NCBI GenBank assembly: GCA_028695735.1 | Contig: JAQVIJ010000002.1 | Coordinates: forward strand, 145,752 to 209,751 | Origin: Deltaproteobacteria bacterium | GTDB lineage: Bacteria; Desulfobacterota; Dissulfuribacteria; Dissulfuribacterales; DYLC01 | DNA length: 64,000 nt | Direction of reading: 5' to 3' | Part shown: piece after piece, positions 1 through 8,656 of the stretch | Layout: each line of letters starts with the position of its first letter | How positions within the stretch are numbered: the stretch's first letter is position 1 | Translations under genes and position numbers: made by a program | The notes under the pieces: model-generated | Told to the model about the DNA's origin: nothing | Databases searched by the model: none | What the model saw: only the letters and a program-made list of their open reading frames with translations

Positions 1-1425
1 ACTCAAATCACCGGGCCTGGAGTTCAGTTGGTGGGCTTAAGTTTTCTGGGCGGTGGTTTTTCCCTTGTGGCCGCTGACTCCCAGGGCCGAATCACTCAGT
101 GGTTTCCTGTGAGAAGGGGCGATACCAGGGTATTAAAGCCCATTCGAGAGTTCGGGCCATATAAGGCCGTTTCCACCCTTCTTTTGCCTGAGTTCAACAG
201 AAGGGGTTTTGCAACCCTTCGAAATGACGGCATATTTTCCATTCACTATGCCACTTCCCACAGAACGCTTCTGGAAAGGCAAATGGATGTCAAGCCCCCT
301 CTGGCCGCAGCCTTCGCCCCTCGCAACAACGGCATTTTGATGGCCACTGAAGACAGAATCTATTTCTGGCGTGTAGAAAATCACCATCCAGAGGTGTCGT
401 GGTCATCCCTGTGGGGCAAAGTGTGGTATGAATACTATGATGAGCCTGCCTATACCTGGCAGTCTTCCTCTGCTGTAGATGATTTTGAACCCAAATTCAG
501 CCTGGTGCCTGTAACATTCGGCACATTCAAGGCCGCCTTTTATGCCATGCTTTTTGCCGTGCCCCTGGCCATTTTGGGCGCCATGTACACGGCCAATTTC
601 ATGAGTTATTCCATGATGGCCGTGGTCAAGCCGGCCATCGAGATCATGGGTGCGATGCCCACTGTTATTCTGGGCTTTTTGGCAGGTATCTGGTTTGCCC
701 CCTTTGCTGAGATGCACATTCCAGGCATCTTCTGTTTCCTGGTGATGGTAGTGCCTGCCATGTTCCTGGCCTCCTGGCTCTGGGCGAGGCTGCCTGAGGC
801 CTGGCGCAGACGGGTGCCGGAGGGATGGGAGGCCTTGCTGCTTTTGCCTGTGGTGGTGCTTACTGCGATTTTTGCCTTTCAATTGGGTGAATTTATTGAG
901 AATATCTGGATGCACGGGGATTGCCGGCACTGGTTGTCTCATGAGTTGGGCATAGGTTTTGACCAGAGAAATGCCCTCATAGTGGGTGTGGCCATGGGTT
1001 TTGCCGTGATTCCGCCCATCTTCACCATAACTGAAGATGCCATCTACGGCGTGCCCAAACACCTGATTCAAGGCTCCTTGGCCCTGGGCGCCACCCCCTG
1101 GCAGACCATGATGCGAGTGGTGCTGCCCACCGCCAGTCCGGCCATCTTTTCCGCTGTGATGATGGGTCTGGGCAGGGCCATAGGCGAGACCATGATAGTG
1201 CTCATGGCTACCGGCAACACGCCGGTCATGGATTTCAGCATCTTTCAGGGGTTGCGTACCCTGTCCGCCAACATAGCCGTGGAGATGCCTGAGGCCGAGG
1301 TGGGAAGCACACACTTTCGAGTCTTGTTCCTCTCCGGCCTGACCCTGTTCGCCCTGACATTTCTCTTCAACACCCTGGCCGAGATGGTGCGGCACAGATT
1401 GAGACGCAAATACAGCTCCATATGA
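1..1425 (+). CDS. pstC: Phosphate ABC transporter permease PstC (5' partial)
   Basis: Inner-membrane permease of the high-affinity phosphate importer, working with PstA, PstB and a periplasmic PstS. The reading frame is open to base 1, so the gene starts upstream; the TTG at 28 in the ORF track is not a convincing start. About 160 residues of soluble, beta-rich sequence come first, as in the long PstC variants with a large periplasmic loop. The membrane segments follow. The EAA-type loop that contacts the ATPase is visible near the C-terminus as LALGATPWQTMMRVVLP. The last bases overlap the ATG of pstA by 4 nt, so the two are translationally coupled. Family assignment is firm; the true N-terminus is not visible. 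Confidence 0.93.
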   Translation, partial: TQITGPGVQLVGLSFLGGGFSLVAADSQGRITQWFPVRRGDTRVLKPIREFGPYKAVSTLLLPEFNRRGFATLRNDGIFSIHYATSHRTLLERQMDVKPPLAAAFAPRNNGILMATEDRIYFWRVENHHPEVSWSSLWGKVWYEYYDEPAYTWQSSSAVDDFEPKFSLVPVTFGTFKAAFYAMLFAVPLAILGAMYTANFMSYSMMAVVKPAIEIMGAMPTVILGFLAGIWFAPFAEMHIPGIFCFLVMVVPAMFLASWLWARLPEAWRRRVPEGWEALLLLPVVVLTAIFAFQLGEFIENIWMHGDCRHWLSHELGIGFDQRNALIVGVAMGFAVIPPIFTITEDAIYGVPKHLIQGSLALGATPWQTMMRVVLPTASPAIFSAVMMGLGRAIGETMIVLMATGNTPVMDFSIFQGLRTLSANIAVEMPEAEVGSTHFRVLFLSGLTLFALTFLFNTLAEMVRHRLRRKYSSI

Positions 1426-3098
1426 AGACACATTCCTCAAAATATACCATTTCAGATTGGTATAAAAGCGGTTCGCCGTGGATATGGCTCAGCGCAGGGG
1501 CCATCTCGGTGTGTCTGTGCATGCTCCTGGGCCTGCTTTTTTGGGTGACCTTCAACGGGTTGGCCTATTTCTGGCCTGCTGATGTGGTAAATGTGGCCTA
1601 TACCCCTTCAAACGGTCAAGAGGTCAGGTTGCTGGGTGAGGTATATTCCAGGGAAACCGTGCCGGCCTCCAGGCTGAAGGATATGGGGATTCATGTGCCG
1701 GAAGGCATGGAGCGCGTGGAGCGTTGGGTGCTCAAGGTGGGCAATAGGGATGCCTTTGGCCGGGACTTTCAGCCGGTGGAGGTGATGTTTCTCAAGGAGA
1801 TTCAACGGCCTAAAGAGGCAGTGGTGCTGGAGCGCCGGGAGTGGGGCAATGCCTACGGCGTTGTGACCGCCCTCAAGGAGAAGGGGCAAGTGATCGCCAC
1901 TGGTGAGGATGCCTGGAAACAGCTTGCGGCCAGGCTTAAACGGGCCAATGAGCTGGAGAACCAGCGTATGCAGATCGAAAAGAAGGACATAGGCGCCATC
2001 AATTACAAACTCGAGCGCCTTCGTCTGGAGCATCGCGGCCTGGAGCTCAAGGGAGAAAAGGACCCAGCAAAATATGAGGCCATAGAGCGCAGAAAGGAGG
2101 CCTTGAACAAGGAATATGACGCCCTGCGCCAGAAACTTGTGGAGCTGGCTGCCTTAAACCAGGACAGCCTGGTGCTCAAACTGGCTAACGGTCAAGAGCG
2201 GGAGATCCCCCTTCAAAAGGTCATTCGCTGCTATAGGCCCAATGAAATGAGTGGAATGGCTAAGGCCTGGTTTTATGTGACCAAACTCTGGGAATTCCTC
2301 TCCGCTGACCCCAGAGAGGCAAACAGCGAGGGCGGAGTCTTTCCATGTATATTCGGCACAGTGGTGATGGTGCTGATCATGTCCATTCTGGCTACGCCGT
2401 TGGGGATCATAACCGCTGTGTATCTAAAGGAGTATGCCAAACAGGGGTTTTTAACCAGGTTCATTCGCATAGCCGTAAACAACCTGGCCGGCGTGCCGTC
2501 CATAGTCTATGGTGTGTTCGGTCTGGGCTTTTTTGTATATTCGTTGGGTGGCAATATCGATCGCATCTTTTATCCCGAGGCCCTGCCTCAGCCTACCTTC
2601 GGCTCTCCAGGGTTGCTGTGGGCCTCTATCACACTGGCGCTGCTCACCATGCCTGTGGTGATAGTGTCCACCGAAGAGGGCCTTTCCCGCATTCCCCGTG
2701 CCATTCGCGAAGGCAGTCTGGCCCTGGGCGCCACCAAGGCCGAGACCCTCTGGCGCATCGTCTTGCCCATAGCCAGCCCTGCCATGATGACCGGGCTGAT
2801 ACTTGCTGTGGCCAGGGCCGCAGGTGAAGTGGCCCCGCTTATGCTGGTGGGCGTGGTGAAATTGGCTCCAGCCCTACCTTTAGACGGTAATTTTCCCTTT
2901 TTACATCTGGAGCGCAAGTTCATGCATTTAGGGTTTCATATCTATGACGTGGGTTTTCAAAGCCCCAACATCGAGGCTGCCAGGCCATTGGTCTATGCCT
3001 CCGCCCTGCTTTTGATCATTCTGGTAATAGCCCTCAATATGACTGCCATAGCGGTCAGAAACCGTCTGAGACACAAATACAAGGCATTGGAAGGTTAG
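1422..3098 (+). CDS. pstA: Phosphate ABC transporter permease PstA, long form
   Basis: Second membrane subunit of the phosphate importer. At 558 residues it is nearly twice the usual PstA length. The extra length is an N-terminal region: a membrane segment (about residues 25-50), then a periplasmic part with a charged, probably coiled-coil stretch (about 160-235). The conserved permease half begins near residue 300 and has the EAA loop LALGATKAETLWRIVLP. It overlaps pstC and lies 12 bp before pstB, which fixes the operon order C-A-B. Long PstA proteins with a big N-terminal domain are known in Pseudomonas-type systems; the role of the coiled coil here is unknown. Confidence 0.93.
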   Translation: MKTHSSKYTISDWYKSGSPWIWLSAGAISVCLCMLLGLLFWVTFNGLAYFWPADVVNVAYTPSNGQEVRLLGEVYSRETVPASRLKDMGIHVPEGMERVERWVLKVGNRDAFGRDFQPVEVMFLKEIQRPKEAVVLERREWGNAYGVVTALKEKGQVIATGEDAWKQLAARLKRANELENQRMQIEKKDIGAINYKLERLRLEHRGLELKGEKDPAKYEAIERRKEALNKEYDALRQKLVELAALNQDSLVLKLANGQEREIPLQKVIRCYRPNEMSGMAKAWFYVTKLWEFLSADPREANSEGGVFPCIFGTVVMVLIMSILATPLGIITAVYLKEYAKQGFLTRFIRIAVNNLAGVPSIVYGVFGLGFFVYSLGGNIDRIFYPEALPQPTFGSPGLLWASITLALLTMPVVIVSTEEGLSRIPRAIREGSLALGATKAETLWRIVLPIASPAMMTGLILAVARAAGEVAPLMLVGVVKLAPALPLDGNFPFLHLERKFMHLGFHIYDVGFQSPNIEAARPLVYASALLLIILVIALNMTAIAVRNRLRHKYKALEG

Positions 3099-3110
3099 AA
3101 AAAATAGGCG

Positions 3111-3902
3111 ATGAATACCATGAGTCAAACAAACAACGCCGCTTCAAAGGTCGTGGCCATAGAAGTCAGGGGCGTCAATCTCTTTTATGGCGCCAAACAG
3201 GCCCTTTTCAATATCAACATGGACATTCTGAAGAATCAGGTCACCGCCTTTATCGGGCCCAGCGGGTGCGGCAAATCCACGCTGCTTCGATGCTTCAATC
3301 GCATGAACGACCTGGTGGAAGGGTGCCGGGTGGAGGGTTCCATTCGAATGGATGGTCAGGACATCTATTCGCCTGACATAAACGTGGTGGATGTGCGGCG
3401 CCGAGTGGGTATGGTCTTTCAAAAGCCCAATCCATTCCCCAAGTCTATCTATGAAAATGTGGCATATGGCCTGCGAATTCAGGGAATCCAGGACAAAAAG
3501 ATATTGGATGAGGTGGTGGAGAGGTCTTTGAAGCGCGCCGCCCTGTGGGATGAGGTCGCAGACCGCCTGCACGAAAATGCCATGGGGCTTTCGGGTGGTC
3601 AGCAGCAGCGTTTGGTTATAGCCAGGGCCATTGCCATAGAACCTGAGGTGATTCTGCTGGATGAGCCGTGTTCGGCACTGGATCCCATCTCTACGGCCAA
3701 GGTTGAAGAGCTCATAGACGAGTTGAAATCCCAGTTCACCATCGTGATAGTTACACACAACATGCAACAGGCCGCTCGCGTCTCTGATTATACGGCCTTT
3801 ATGTACCTTGGAGAGCTCATCGAGGCGGCAGATACCACCACCATCTTCACCAATCCCAAGGATAAACGCACAGAGGATTACATTACAGGCCGTTATGGTT
3901 GA
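3111..3902 (+). CDS. pstB: Phosphate ABC transporter ATPase PstB
   Basis: Cytoplasmic ATPase that powers phosphate uptake through PstC/PstA. All ABC motifs are present: Walker [11 protein letters not shown]-loop region VFQKPNPFP, signature LSGGQQQR, Walker [14 protein letters not shown] and the switch histidine in IVTHNMQQA. The length of 263 residues is normal. An ATG at 3120 is an alternative start. The last 11 codons, including the stop, lie in a 37-bp direct repeat (3871-3907) that recurs at 4473-4509 after the hicBA cassette, so the 3' end of the gene was restored or duplicated when the cassette arrived. No phoU follows. Confidence 0.97.
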   Translation: MNTMSQTNNAASKVVAIEVRGVNLFYGAKQALFNINMDILKNQVTAFIGPSGCGKSTLLRCFNRMNDLVEGCRVEGSIRMDGQDIYSPDINVVDVRRRVGMVFQKPNPFPKSIYENVAYGLRIQGIQDKKILDEVVERSLKRAALWDEVADRLHENAMGLSGGQQQRLVIARAIAIEPEVILLDEPCSALDPISTAKVEELIDELKSQFTIVIVTHNMQQAARVSDYTAFMYLGELIEAADTTTIFTNPKDKRTEDYITGRYG

Positions 3903-3907
3903 TGCCT
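3871..3907. repeat. Direct repeat, left copy, flanking hicBA
   Basis: A 37-bp sequence covering the end of pstB, repeated at 4473-4509 with one mismatch (CAGAGG against CAGAGA). The 31-nt stretch from 3877 is identical. It contains both the pstB stop and the sequence that serves, in the right copy, as the start codon of the methyltransferase gene. The hicA stop codon overlaps the last two bases. Confidence 0.92.
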
Positions 3908-4130
3908 ATTTATATGTTAGCAATTCTTCTATAGTAAGTTTGATATCTTTAGCTATCTGTTGAAGTAAAATGGGTGAGACATCTCGACCTTTATGAAAAG
4001 GTATGGTTGTTTGTCGTCCATCTGGGTGCCTATATTGCTTGTGGGAGCCCTTTTGACGCACTTCCATAAAACCGAATTTTTCTAGTATGCCAATTACCTC
4101 TTGAGGCTTGAGAATAGGATATTTACCCAT
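3906..4130 (-). CDS. hicA: HicA-type toxin (YcfA-like mRNA interferase)
   Basis: Small 74-residue protein of the HicA family: double-stranded-RNA-binding-like fold that cleaves mRNA and is neutralised by HicB. The diagnostic core is visible: a lysine and arginine-rich strand, then the catalytic histidine in QKGSHKQYRHPDGR, then TIPFHKGRDVSP and a final helix. Its ATG directly follows the hicB stop codon with no gap, so the pair is co-translated with the antitoxin first, the reverse of the common hicA-hicB order. It runs against the surrounding pst/polysaccharide genes. Its stop codon reaches two bases into the left direct repeat, so the cassette has no spare sequence on this side. Confidence 0.88.
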   Translation of the reverse strand: MGKYPILKPQEVIGILEKFGFMEVRQKGSHKQYRHPDGRQTTIPFHKGRDVSPILLQQIAKDIKLTIEELLTYK

Positions 4131-4340
4131 TTAATTGACAATTACCATTTGTGTCCCTATAAATTCGGTTTCAAACGAGGGTTCACCATCTTCAAGCAGC
4201 ATCTCTATGACTTCGCGTAGATTTTTTTGAAGTTCATCCAGTGTTTCCGCCTGGGTATGGGCACCGGGAAGACCTGGGACATATCCGACGTATAAGCCGG
4301 TATCAGGGCATTTTTCCACAACTGCTGGAAAGGTTTTCAT
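4131..4340 (-). CDS. hicB: HicB-type antitoxin, short form
   Basis: 69-residue HicB-like protein with the partially degraded RNase-H-like fold that covers the HicA active site. The typical features are the opening strand (FPAVVEKCPDTGLYVGYVPGLPGAHTQAET), then a helix EVIEMLLEDGE. It stops where longer HicB proteins add a helix-turn-helix or ribbon-helix-helix domain, so autoregulation by DNA binding is doubtful. The start is supported by an AAGGAGA ribosome binding site and a good promoter on the minus strand. It is translated before hicA. Confidence 0.87.
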   Translation of the reverse strand: MKTFPAVVEKCPDTGLYVGYVPGLPGAHTQAETLDELQKNLREVIEMLLEDGEPSFETEFIGTQMVIVN

Positions 4341-4360
4341 ATCCTGTCTCCTTTTTAAGG

Positions 4361-4389
4361 ATTATGACCCAATTTTATTTCAAAATCAA
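4361..4389 (-). promoter_or_regulatory. Predicted sigma-70 promoter for hicBA
   Basis: On the minus strand, -35 TTGATT (4384-4389) and -10 CATAAT (4361-4366) are separated by exactly 17 nt, and an AAGGAG site follows before hicB. The cassette therefore carries its own promoter inside the direct repeats. Confidence 0.6.
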
Positions 4390-4472
4390 TAACTCAACGG
4401 AATTTGGGCAAAAAATGAAATCTTGCTTTTTTAGGCCGTTATTATATTGTATCTACGATTTTTAATAAAAAA

Positions 4473-4509
4473 CAGAGAATTACATTACAGGCCGTTATGG
4501 TTGATGCCT
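4473..4509. repeat. Direct repeat, right copy, flanking hicBA
   Basis: Right-hand copy of the 37-bp repeat at 3871-3907. Here it supplies the ATG (4497) of the methyltransferase gene. Removing one copy plus the cassette would restore an 8-nt overlap (ATGGTTGA) between pstB and that gene, a normal operon junction. Confidence 0.92.
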
Positions 4510-5228
4510 CACCAAAGATAGCCCACAAAGCCGACCTCGGCAGATACTACAAGGGCATTCCCATTCATGCAGCCACCGGCCTGCACGAGGCGGTGGCAGA
4601 CCTCATAGCCGCACATTGCACAAAGGGCAGTAGCATACTGGAACTTGGCGCAGGCAGTGGGGCTATGGCCGCAAGGCTCTTTGACATGGGCTATTCAGTT
4701 CATGCAGTGGACATAGATGCCTCTACCTGGGCATGCCCACACATCCCTGTTCAGGAGCTGGATCTGAACAAAGAGGACTGGCCCCTGGCCATTTCCCAGC
4801 CGTTTCCATGTGTTTTGGCCATGGAGGTGGTGGAGCACCTGGAAAACCCCAAGGGCTTTTTCAGGAATCTGTTCAAAGTGGTAAGGCCTGATGGCCTGTG
4901 TGTGGTGACCACGCCCAATGTCTTAAATGCCAGGTCCCTCAGCCGTTTTCTGAAAAAAGGTCAGTTTTACTGCTTCAGCCCAGAGCTATACTTTAAGACC
5001 GGCCATATCTCCATTCTGCCCTATTGGCTGCTGCACCTCTTTGCACAAGATGCCGGCTTTCAAGTCCTGGAGACCCATTTTGTGGGCAGGCTCTATTCAA
5101 GGCCCTTAAGTATTCTGAAGAATCGCTTGTTGTCATACTGGCTTCGCAGCATGAGGCCCCGTGAAAAAGACATGTTTTTCAGGGATGACGAGGCTATCTG
5201 TTGCCTGATTCTGCGAAAAAATGCATAG
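4497..5228 (+). CDS. Class I SAM-dependent methyltransferase
   Basis: 243-residue cytoplasmic methyltransferase. The SAM-binding motif I reads ILELGAGSGAMAARL, followed by an acidic end of strand 2 (VHAVDID) and MEVVEHLENP, the pattern of UbiG/type-11-12 enzymes that often modify sugars or lipid-linked intermediates. It starts inside the right copy of the direct repeat; before the hicBA insertion it would have overlapped pstB by 8 nt. Its end overlaps the following glycosyltransferase by 8 nt, so a role in surface polysaccharide is likely. The substrate cannot be read from sequence. Confidence 0.82.
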   Translation: MVDASPKIAHKADLGRYYKGIPIHAATGLHEAVADLIAAHCTKGSSILELGAGSGAMAARLFDMGYSVHAVDIDASTWACPHIPVQELDLNKEDWPLAISQPFPCVLAMEVVEHLENPKGFFRNLFKVVRPDGLCVVTTPNVLNARSLSRFLKKGQFYCFSPELYFKTGHISILPYWLLHLFAQDAGFQVLETHFVGRLYSRPLSILKNRLLSYWLRSMRPREKDMFFRDDEAICCLILRKNA

Positions 5229-6321
5229 AATAGCCCTGTGCATGGCCACGTTGGGGGATGGAGGTGTGGGCAGGCTCACACTCCTGTTGGTGCGGCGCTG
5301 GTGCGATATGGGAATAGATGTGGACCTGCTTTTGGGCCGCACCACGAGCCCCTATATGAGCGAGTTGGATGCCCGGGCACGAGTCATTCGCCTGGGCACC
5401 TCAAACCCCTTTTTCAGCACGCCCAAGGTGGCTTTTTATCTGCATCGAGCCAGGCCTGATGTAATCCTTTCGGACAGTCTGCGCCTAAATCGCATAAGCC
5501 TCATGGCCAAGGCCCTCTCCAGAAGCAATGTGCGGGTCTATACCGCTGTGCACATCCCCATGGGGGTCAAGGAACAGCTTCTGCCCATTAAAAAACGGCC
5601 CCGTTACCGCCGTCAGGTGATCAGGACCTTTAACAAGGCCCATGGCATCATAGCGGTATCCCAGGGCGTGGCCCAGGATTTGGTGACCTGTTTTCCCATC
5701 GATGCCAGCAAGGTACGAGTGATTTATAATCCCATCGTCTATCCTGAGCTGTTTCAAAAGGCCAAGGAGCCCTTGTCCCATTCCTGGTTTGTGCAGAAGG
5801 ATAGGCCTGTCATTCTGGCGGCCGGCAGATTTGAGCCGCAAAAGGCATTCTTGACCCTGATAAGGGCCTTTCATCTGCTACAAAAGGAGATGCCAGCCCG
5901 ACTTGTAATTCTGGGAGACGGCAAGGAAAGAAAGGCGATGGAGGCCCTTATTGCAGAATTGGGGCTTCAGAATCAAGTGTCCCTTCCTGGTTTCGTGCTG
6001 AATCCCTATTCATATATGGCACAGGCAGACCTCTTTGTGCTGTCTTCTGCATGGGAGGGATTTGGCATGGTGCTGGTGGAGGCCATGGCCCTGGGAACGC
6101 CTGTGGTCTCCACTGACTGTCAGTTCGGCCCAAGGGAGATACTACAAGACGGCAGGCTTGGGCCCCTTGTCAAAGTGGGGGATGTGCAAGGCCTTGCAGT
6201 GGCTATGCGGCAGGCACTTTTAAGGCCTGTGGCAAGGGAGGAACTCATGATGGCCGCCGGCCGTTTTTCTGATGAGATGAGCGCAAGGGCATATGTGGAG
6301 TACATGGGGCTTTTAGCCTAA
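5221..6321 (+). CDS. Glycosyltransferase family 4 (GT-B fold)
   Basis: 366-residue GT4 enzyme that transfers a sugar from a nucleotide-sugar donor. The N-terminal acceptor domain opens with a glycine-rich loop (LGDGGVGRLTLLLV). The donor domain has AAGRFEPQKAF and the E-x7-E signature SAWEGFGMVLVEAMA. No signal peptide or membrane span, so it works at the cytoplasmic face. Coupled to the methyltransferase by overlap and followed 14 bp later by an O-antigen ligase-like membrane protein, which points to LPS core or surface glycan assembly. Confidence 0.88.
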   Translation: MHRIALCMATLGDGGVGRLTLLLVRRWCDMGIDVDLLLGRTTSPYMSELDARARVIRLGTSNPFFSTPKVAFYLHRARPDVILSDSLRLNRISLMAKALSRSNVRVYTAVHIPMGVKEQLLPIKKRPRYRRQVIRTFNKAHGIIAVSQGVAQDLVTCFPIDASKVRVIYNPIVYPELFQKAKEPLSHSWFVQKDRPVILAAGRFEPQKAFLTLIRAFHLLQKEMPARLVILGDGKERKAMEALIAELGLQNQVSLPGFVLNPYSYMAQADLFVLSSAWEGFGMVLVEAMALGTPVVSTDCQFGPREILQDGRLGPLVKVGDVQGLAVAMRQALLRPVAREELMMAAGRFSDEMSARAYVEYMGLLA

Positions 6322-6335
6322 AGGATATTTCAAAG

Positions 6336-7652
6336 ATGGCGGCGGAGTTGGCTATTACAAAGGGAAAAGACTCGTTGGTGCACATTCTGCTCAGGCTTAC
6401 GCTTTTTGGCTACCCAAGCCTCGTGGTGTTGCAAAAGGATGTACACATGGCCTTTTTGGTGCTCTGGGCGTCTTTGGGCCTGTTTTACCTGCGAAGCAGT
6501 TGGCAGCGTCTCTCTGATGAGTCAAAGCTGGTCGTTAAGGCTGTTTTCCTATTTCTCTTTCTGTCTGCCTTAAGCCTTTTCAATGTGGAGGACTGGCGGC
6601 ACTGCCTCTGGCTTATGAGCCGCTATGAGCCCTTTTTGTTTATGCCCCTTTTGCTTGCCCTGTTTTACCGTTTTGAAGGGATACTTGAGCCCTTTTTTTA
6701 TGGATTGATTTTGGCGGGCCTTGTGTGTTTTGCAGTGGCAGGGTATGAGGTCTGGTATATGGGAATGGAGCGGGCCGGAGCTGCCTTTAAAAATGCCAAC
6801 AGGTTCGGCAGTGTTGCTGTGTGCATTGCGTCCTTTTTGACGGCAGCCTGTTTTCTGTTGCAACTCTCCAGGTATGTGAGGCTATTGGTGGCTGTTTCGG
6901 CCTTTTTTTGCCTGTGGGCCGCATTGTTGTCAGGTTCCAGGGGGGCTATCTTTGTGTTTCCCGTGCTCATGGGGGTGTTACTTTACTCGGTCATTCTTGT
7001 GCAAAGACGCATACATAAGGCACAAACCCCAGGTCCCTTTAGAACAAACAGGTATTCATGGCTCTTTGTGGTGATTTTGTTGGCATTTGCCGTCTCTTTT
7101 GTGGGCTACAACGGTTTTTTGAGGCAACATAGTCAAAGGGCTGTGAAGGAGTTTCAAGAATATCTACACGGAAAGAGGGACAACGAGGCCTCCATAGGCC
7201 AACGGCTCATGATGTGGGGATATGCGATTAAAATCTGGAGGCAACACCCATGGATCGGCACAGGCATAGGTGATGTGGAAAGGGACATGACCGCTTTGAA
7301 CGAGGCAGACGGCCGTCCCATGACTCATGTGTATTACCATGTGCACAATCTGTATCTGGATGTGCTGGCCTCCACTGGCATAGCCGGTCTTGCAGGCATG
7401 TTGCTTGCGTGTTTTGCCGCGCCGTTTCGTGCCTTCCGACGCAGCTTTCTAAATCCGGCATCGAATGAAAACGCCCGTTATGCAGCGGTCTGTGGTTTGA
7501 TGGCCCTGCTATTCTTTGCATTGAACGGCCTGTCCGAGGGCTGGATATACACGCGAGGCGTGACCATTTTCGTATTTTTGCTGGCTGTGTTTCTGAGTGC
7601 TGCTCGTGTTGAGCCAGAATCCCGCCCTTATTCCCCTTCCCGCTTGCCGTGA
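6336..7652 (+). CDS. O-antigen ligase/polymerase-like membrane protein (Wzy_C/WaaL)
   Basis: 438-residue protein with about ten to twelve hydrophobic segments and one large polar loop (about residues 255-340) containing HVHNLYLDVLASTGIAGL, the conserved histidine region of the WaaL/Wzy_C superfamily. Such enzymes join undecaprenyl-linked glycan to lipid A core on the periplasmic face, or polymerise it; the two roles cannot be separated here. The last dozen residues (SRPYSPSRLP) are encoded by a repetitive-looking sequence (about 7617-7682) and probably replaced the original tail. Confidence 0.8.
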   Translation: MAAELAITKGKDSLVHILLRLTLFGYPSLVVLQKDVHMAFLVLWASLGLFYLRSSWQRLSDESKLVVKAVFLFLFLSALSLFNVEDWRHCLWLMSRYEPFLFMPLLLALFYRFEGILEPFFYGLILAGLVCFAVAGYEVWYMGMERAGAAFKNANRFGSVAVCIASFLTAACFLLQLSRYVRLLVAVSAFFCLWAALLSGSRGAIFVFPVLMGVLLYSVILVQRRIHKAQTPGPFRTNRYSWLFVVILLAFAVSFVGYNGFLRQHSQRAVKEFQEYLHGKRDNEASIGQRLMMWGYAIKIWRQHPWIGTGIGDVERDMTALNEADGRPMTHVYYHVHNLYLDVLASTGIAGLAGMLLACFAAPFRAFRRSFLNPASNENARYAAVCGLMALLFFALNGLSEGWIYTRGVTIFVFLLAVFLSAARVEPESRPYSPSRLP

Positions 7653-7682
7653 AGGGTTGGGGTGGGGCTTACTCCCCTCCGG
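7617..7682. repeat. Degenerate dispersed repeat at the end of the ligase gene
   Basis: A C-run/G-run sequence (CCCCTTCCCGCTTGCC ... GGGTTGGGGTGGGG) of the kind found as dispersed, gene-poor repeats in many genomes. A related piece (CCCTCCCTGACAAGGGG ... GGTAGGGGTGGAGG) lies at about 38062-38110. It provides the stop codon of the ligase and the false N-terminus of the next ORF in the track. Identification is by pattern only. Confidence 0.4.
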
Positions 7683-7774
7683 AATTTGGGTTAAGTGTAT
7701 ATATTGTTTTCCAGTTTCTTTCTGTGTTATGTTATATATCGAAACAGGTCTTTTTTGCCTTATTCCCTGTGGAG

Positions 7775-8656
7775 ATGCCTATCAGAACCCTTTTCATGCT
7801 GTTTATCTGTTTCTGCGGCCTGTATTTTCAGGTTTTTGCGGGCATTTTCGGCCATGTTGCATGGGCCGGTGAGCCTCGTGTGTCAGCGGTGCTCTCCTCG
7901 GAGATCCGTCCTTATATGCAGGCCATGGATGGTCTGAGGTCCATTTTTCCATCTTATATCCCCACATTTTCCATGGCAAACCCTGAATTGGCGGCAAGGA
8001 CACTTCAGACGAATGACTATGAACGGGTGGTGGTCGTGGGTTCCAATGCCGCCCGGCTGGCGGTGCAGAACGTATCCGACAAGAAAAAGATCGTTATCCT
8101 GATGGTCCTGGATATTCGCGAGAATTTTGGTGACGGCCTTTGCGGTGTGGATATGCGTGTACCCCTTGAAGAGGAATTGCGTGGAATATCAGAGCAATTG
8201 GGGGTAAATTTGCGAGTTGCGGCGCTCTTTAGCACTGAAGAGAATGCAATGCGGGTCAGGGAAGCGGAGAAGGCTGCGAAGAAATTGGGTGTCAGATTGA
8301 CGTCCTGGCGTGTGGCTGAACGGGCTGATGCCCTGAATCGTTTGAACTCTGATGCCGGCAGTGTGGATTGCCTGCTCTTTCTGCCGGATCCCATCTTTGA
8401 TTCGGAGACATTCATATCACACCTTGTCAAGACTGCATTGCTCAATGGTGTGGCGCCTGTGGGTTACAACCGTTTCTTTGTGGAGACAGGGGCCGTGCTT
8501 GCATTCAACCTGGACTATACCGGAATAGGCAGACAGGGCTCGGCATTTTTGAATGACATGGGTATGTGCGGCATCCTTGCCCCTGCCTTTCAGGTGGAGA
8601 TCAATGGAAAGAGTCTGGAACTCGTGCAAAGACAGTGGAAGGAAAGAAGGCCGTGA
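7775..8656 (+). CDS. Periplasmic ABC-type substrate-binding protein (PF04392-like)
   Basis: About 293 residues from the ATG at 7775; the ORF-track start at 7649 lies in a repeat and lacks a leader. From 7775 there is a signal peptide (MPIRTLFMLFICFCGLYFQVF, cleavage around HVAWAGEP). The body alternates strands and helices like the TrpX/ABC_sub_bind family. No ABC permease or ATPase genes accompany it; instead it overlaps the histidine kinase gene by 4 nt. The likely job is to bind a ligand in the periplasm and inform the kinase, or to deliver what the TonB receptor of the same operon imports. An ATG at 7796 is a weaker start alternative. Confidence 0.68.
   Translation: MPIRTLFMLFICFCGLYFQVFAGIFGHVAWAGEPRVSAVLSSEIRPYMQAMDGLRSIFPSYIPTFSMANPELAARTLQTNDYERVVVVGSNAARLAVQNVSDKKKIVILMVLDIRENFGDGLCGVDMRVPLEEELRGISEQLGVNLRVAALFSTEENAMRVREAEKAAKKLGVRLTSWRVAERADALNRLNSDAGSVDCLLFLPDPIFDSETFISHLVKTALLNGVAPVGYNRFFVETGAVLAFNLDYTGIGRQGSAFLNDMGMCGILAPAFQVEINGKSLELVQRQWKERRP

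Noticed and set aside
403-1440. 345-residue minus-strand ORF opposite pstC
   Set aside because: Rich in His, Gly and Gln with no domain; a shadow of the GC-biased pstC codons.
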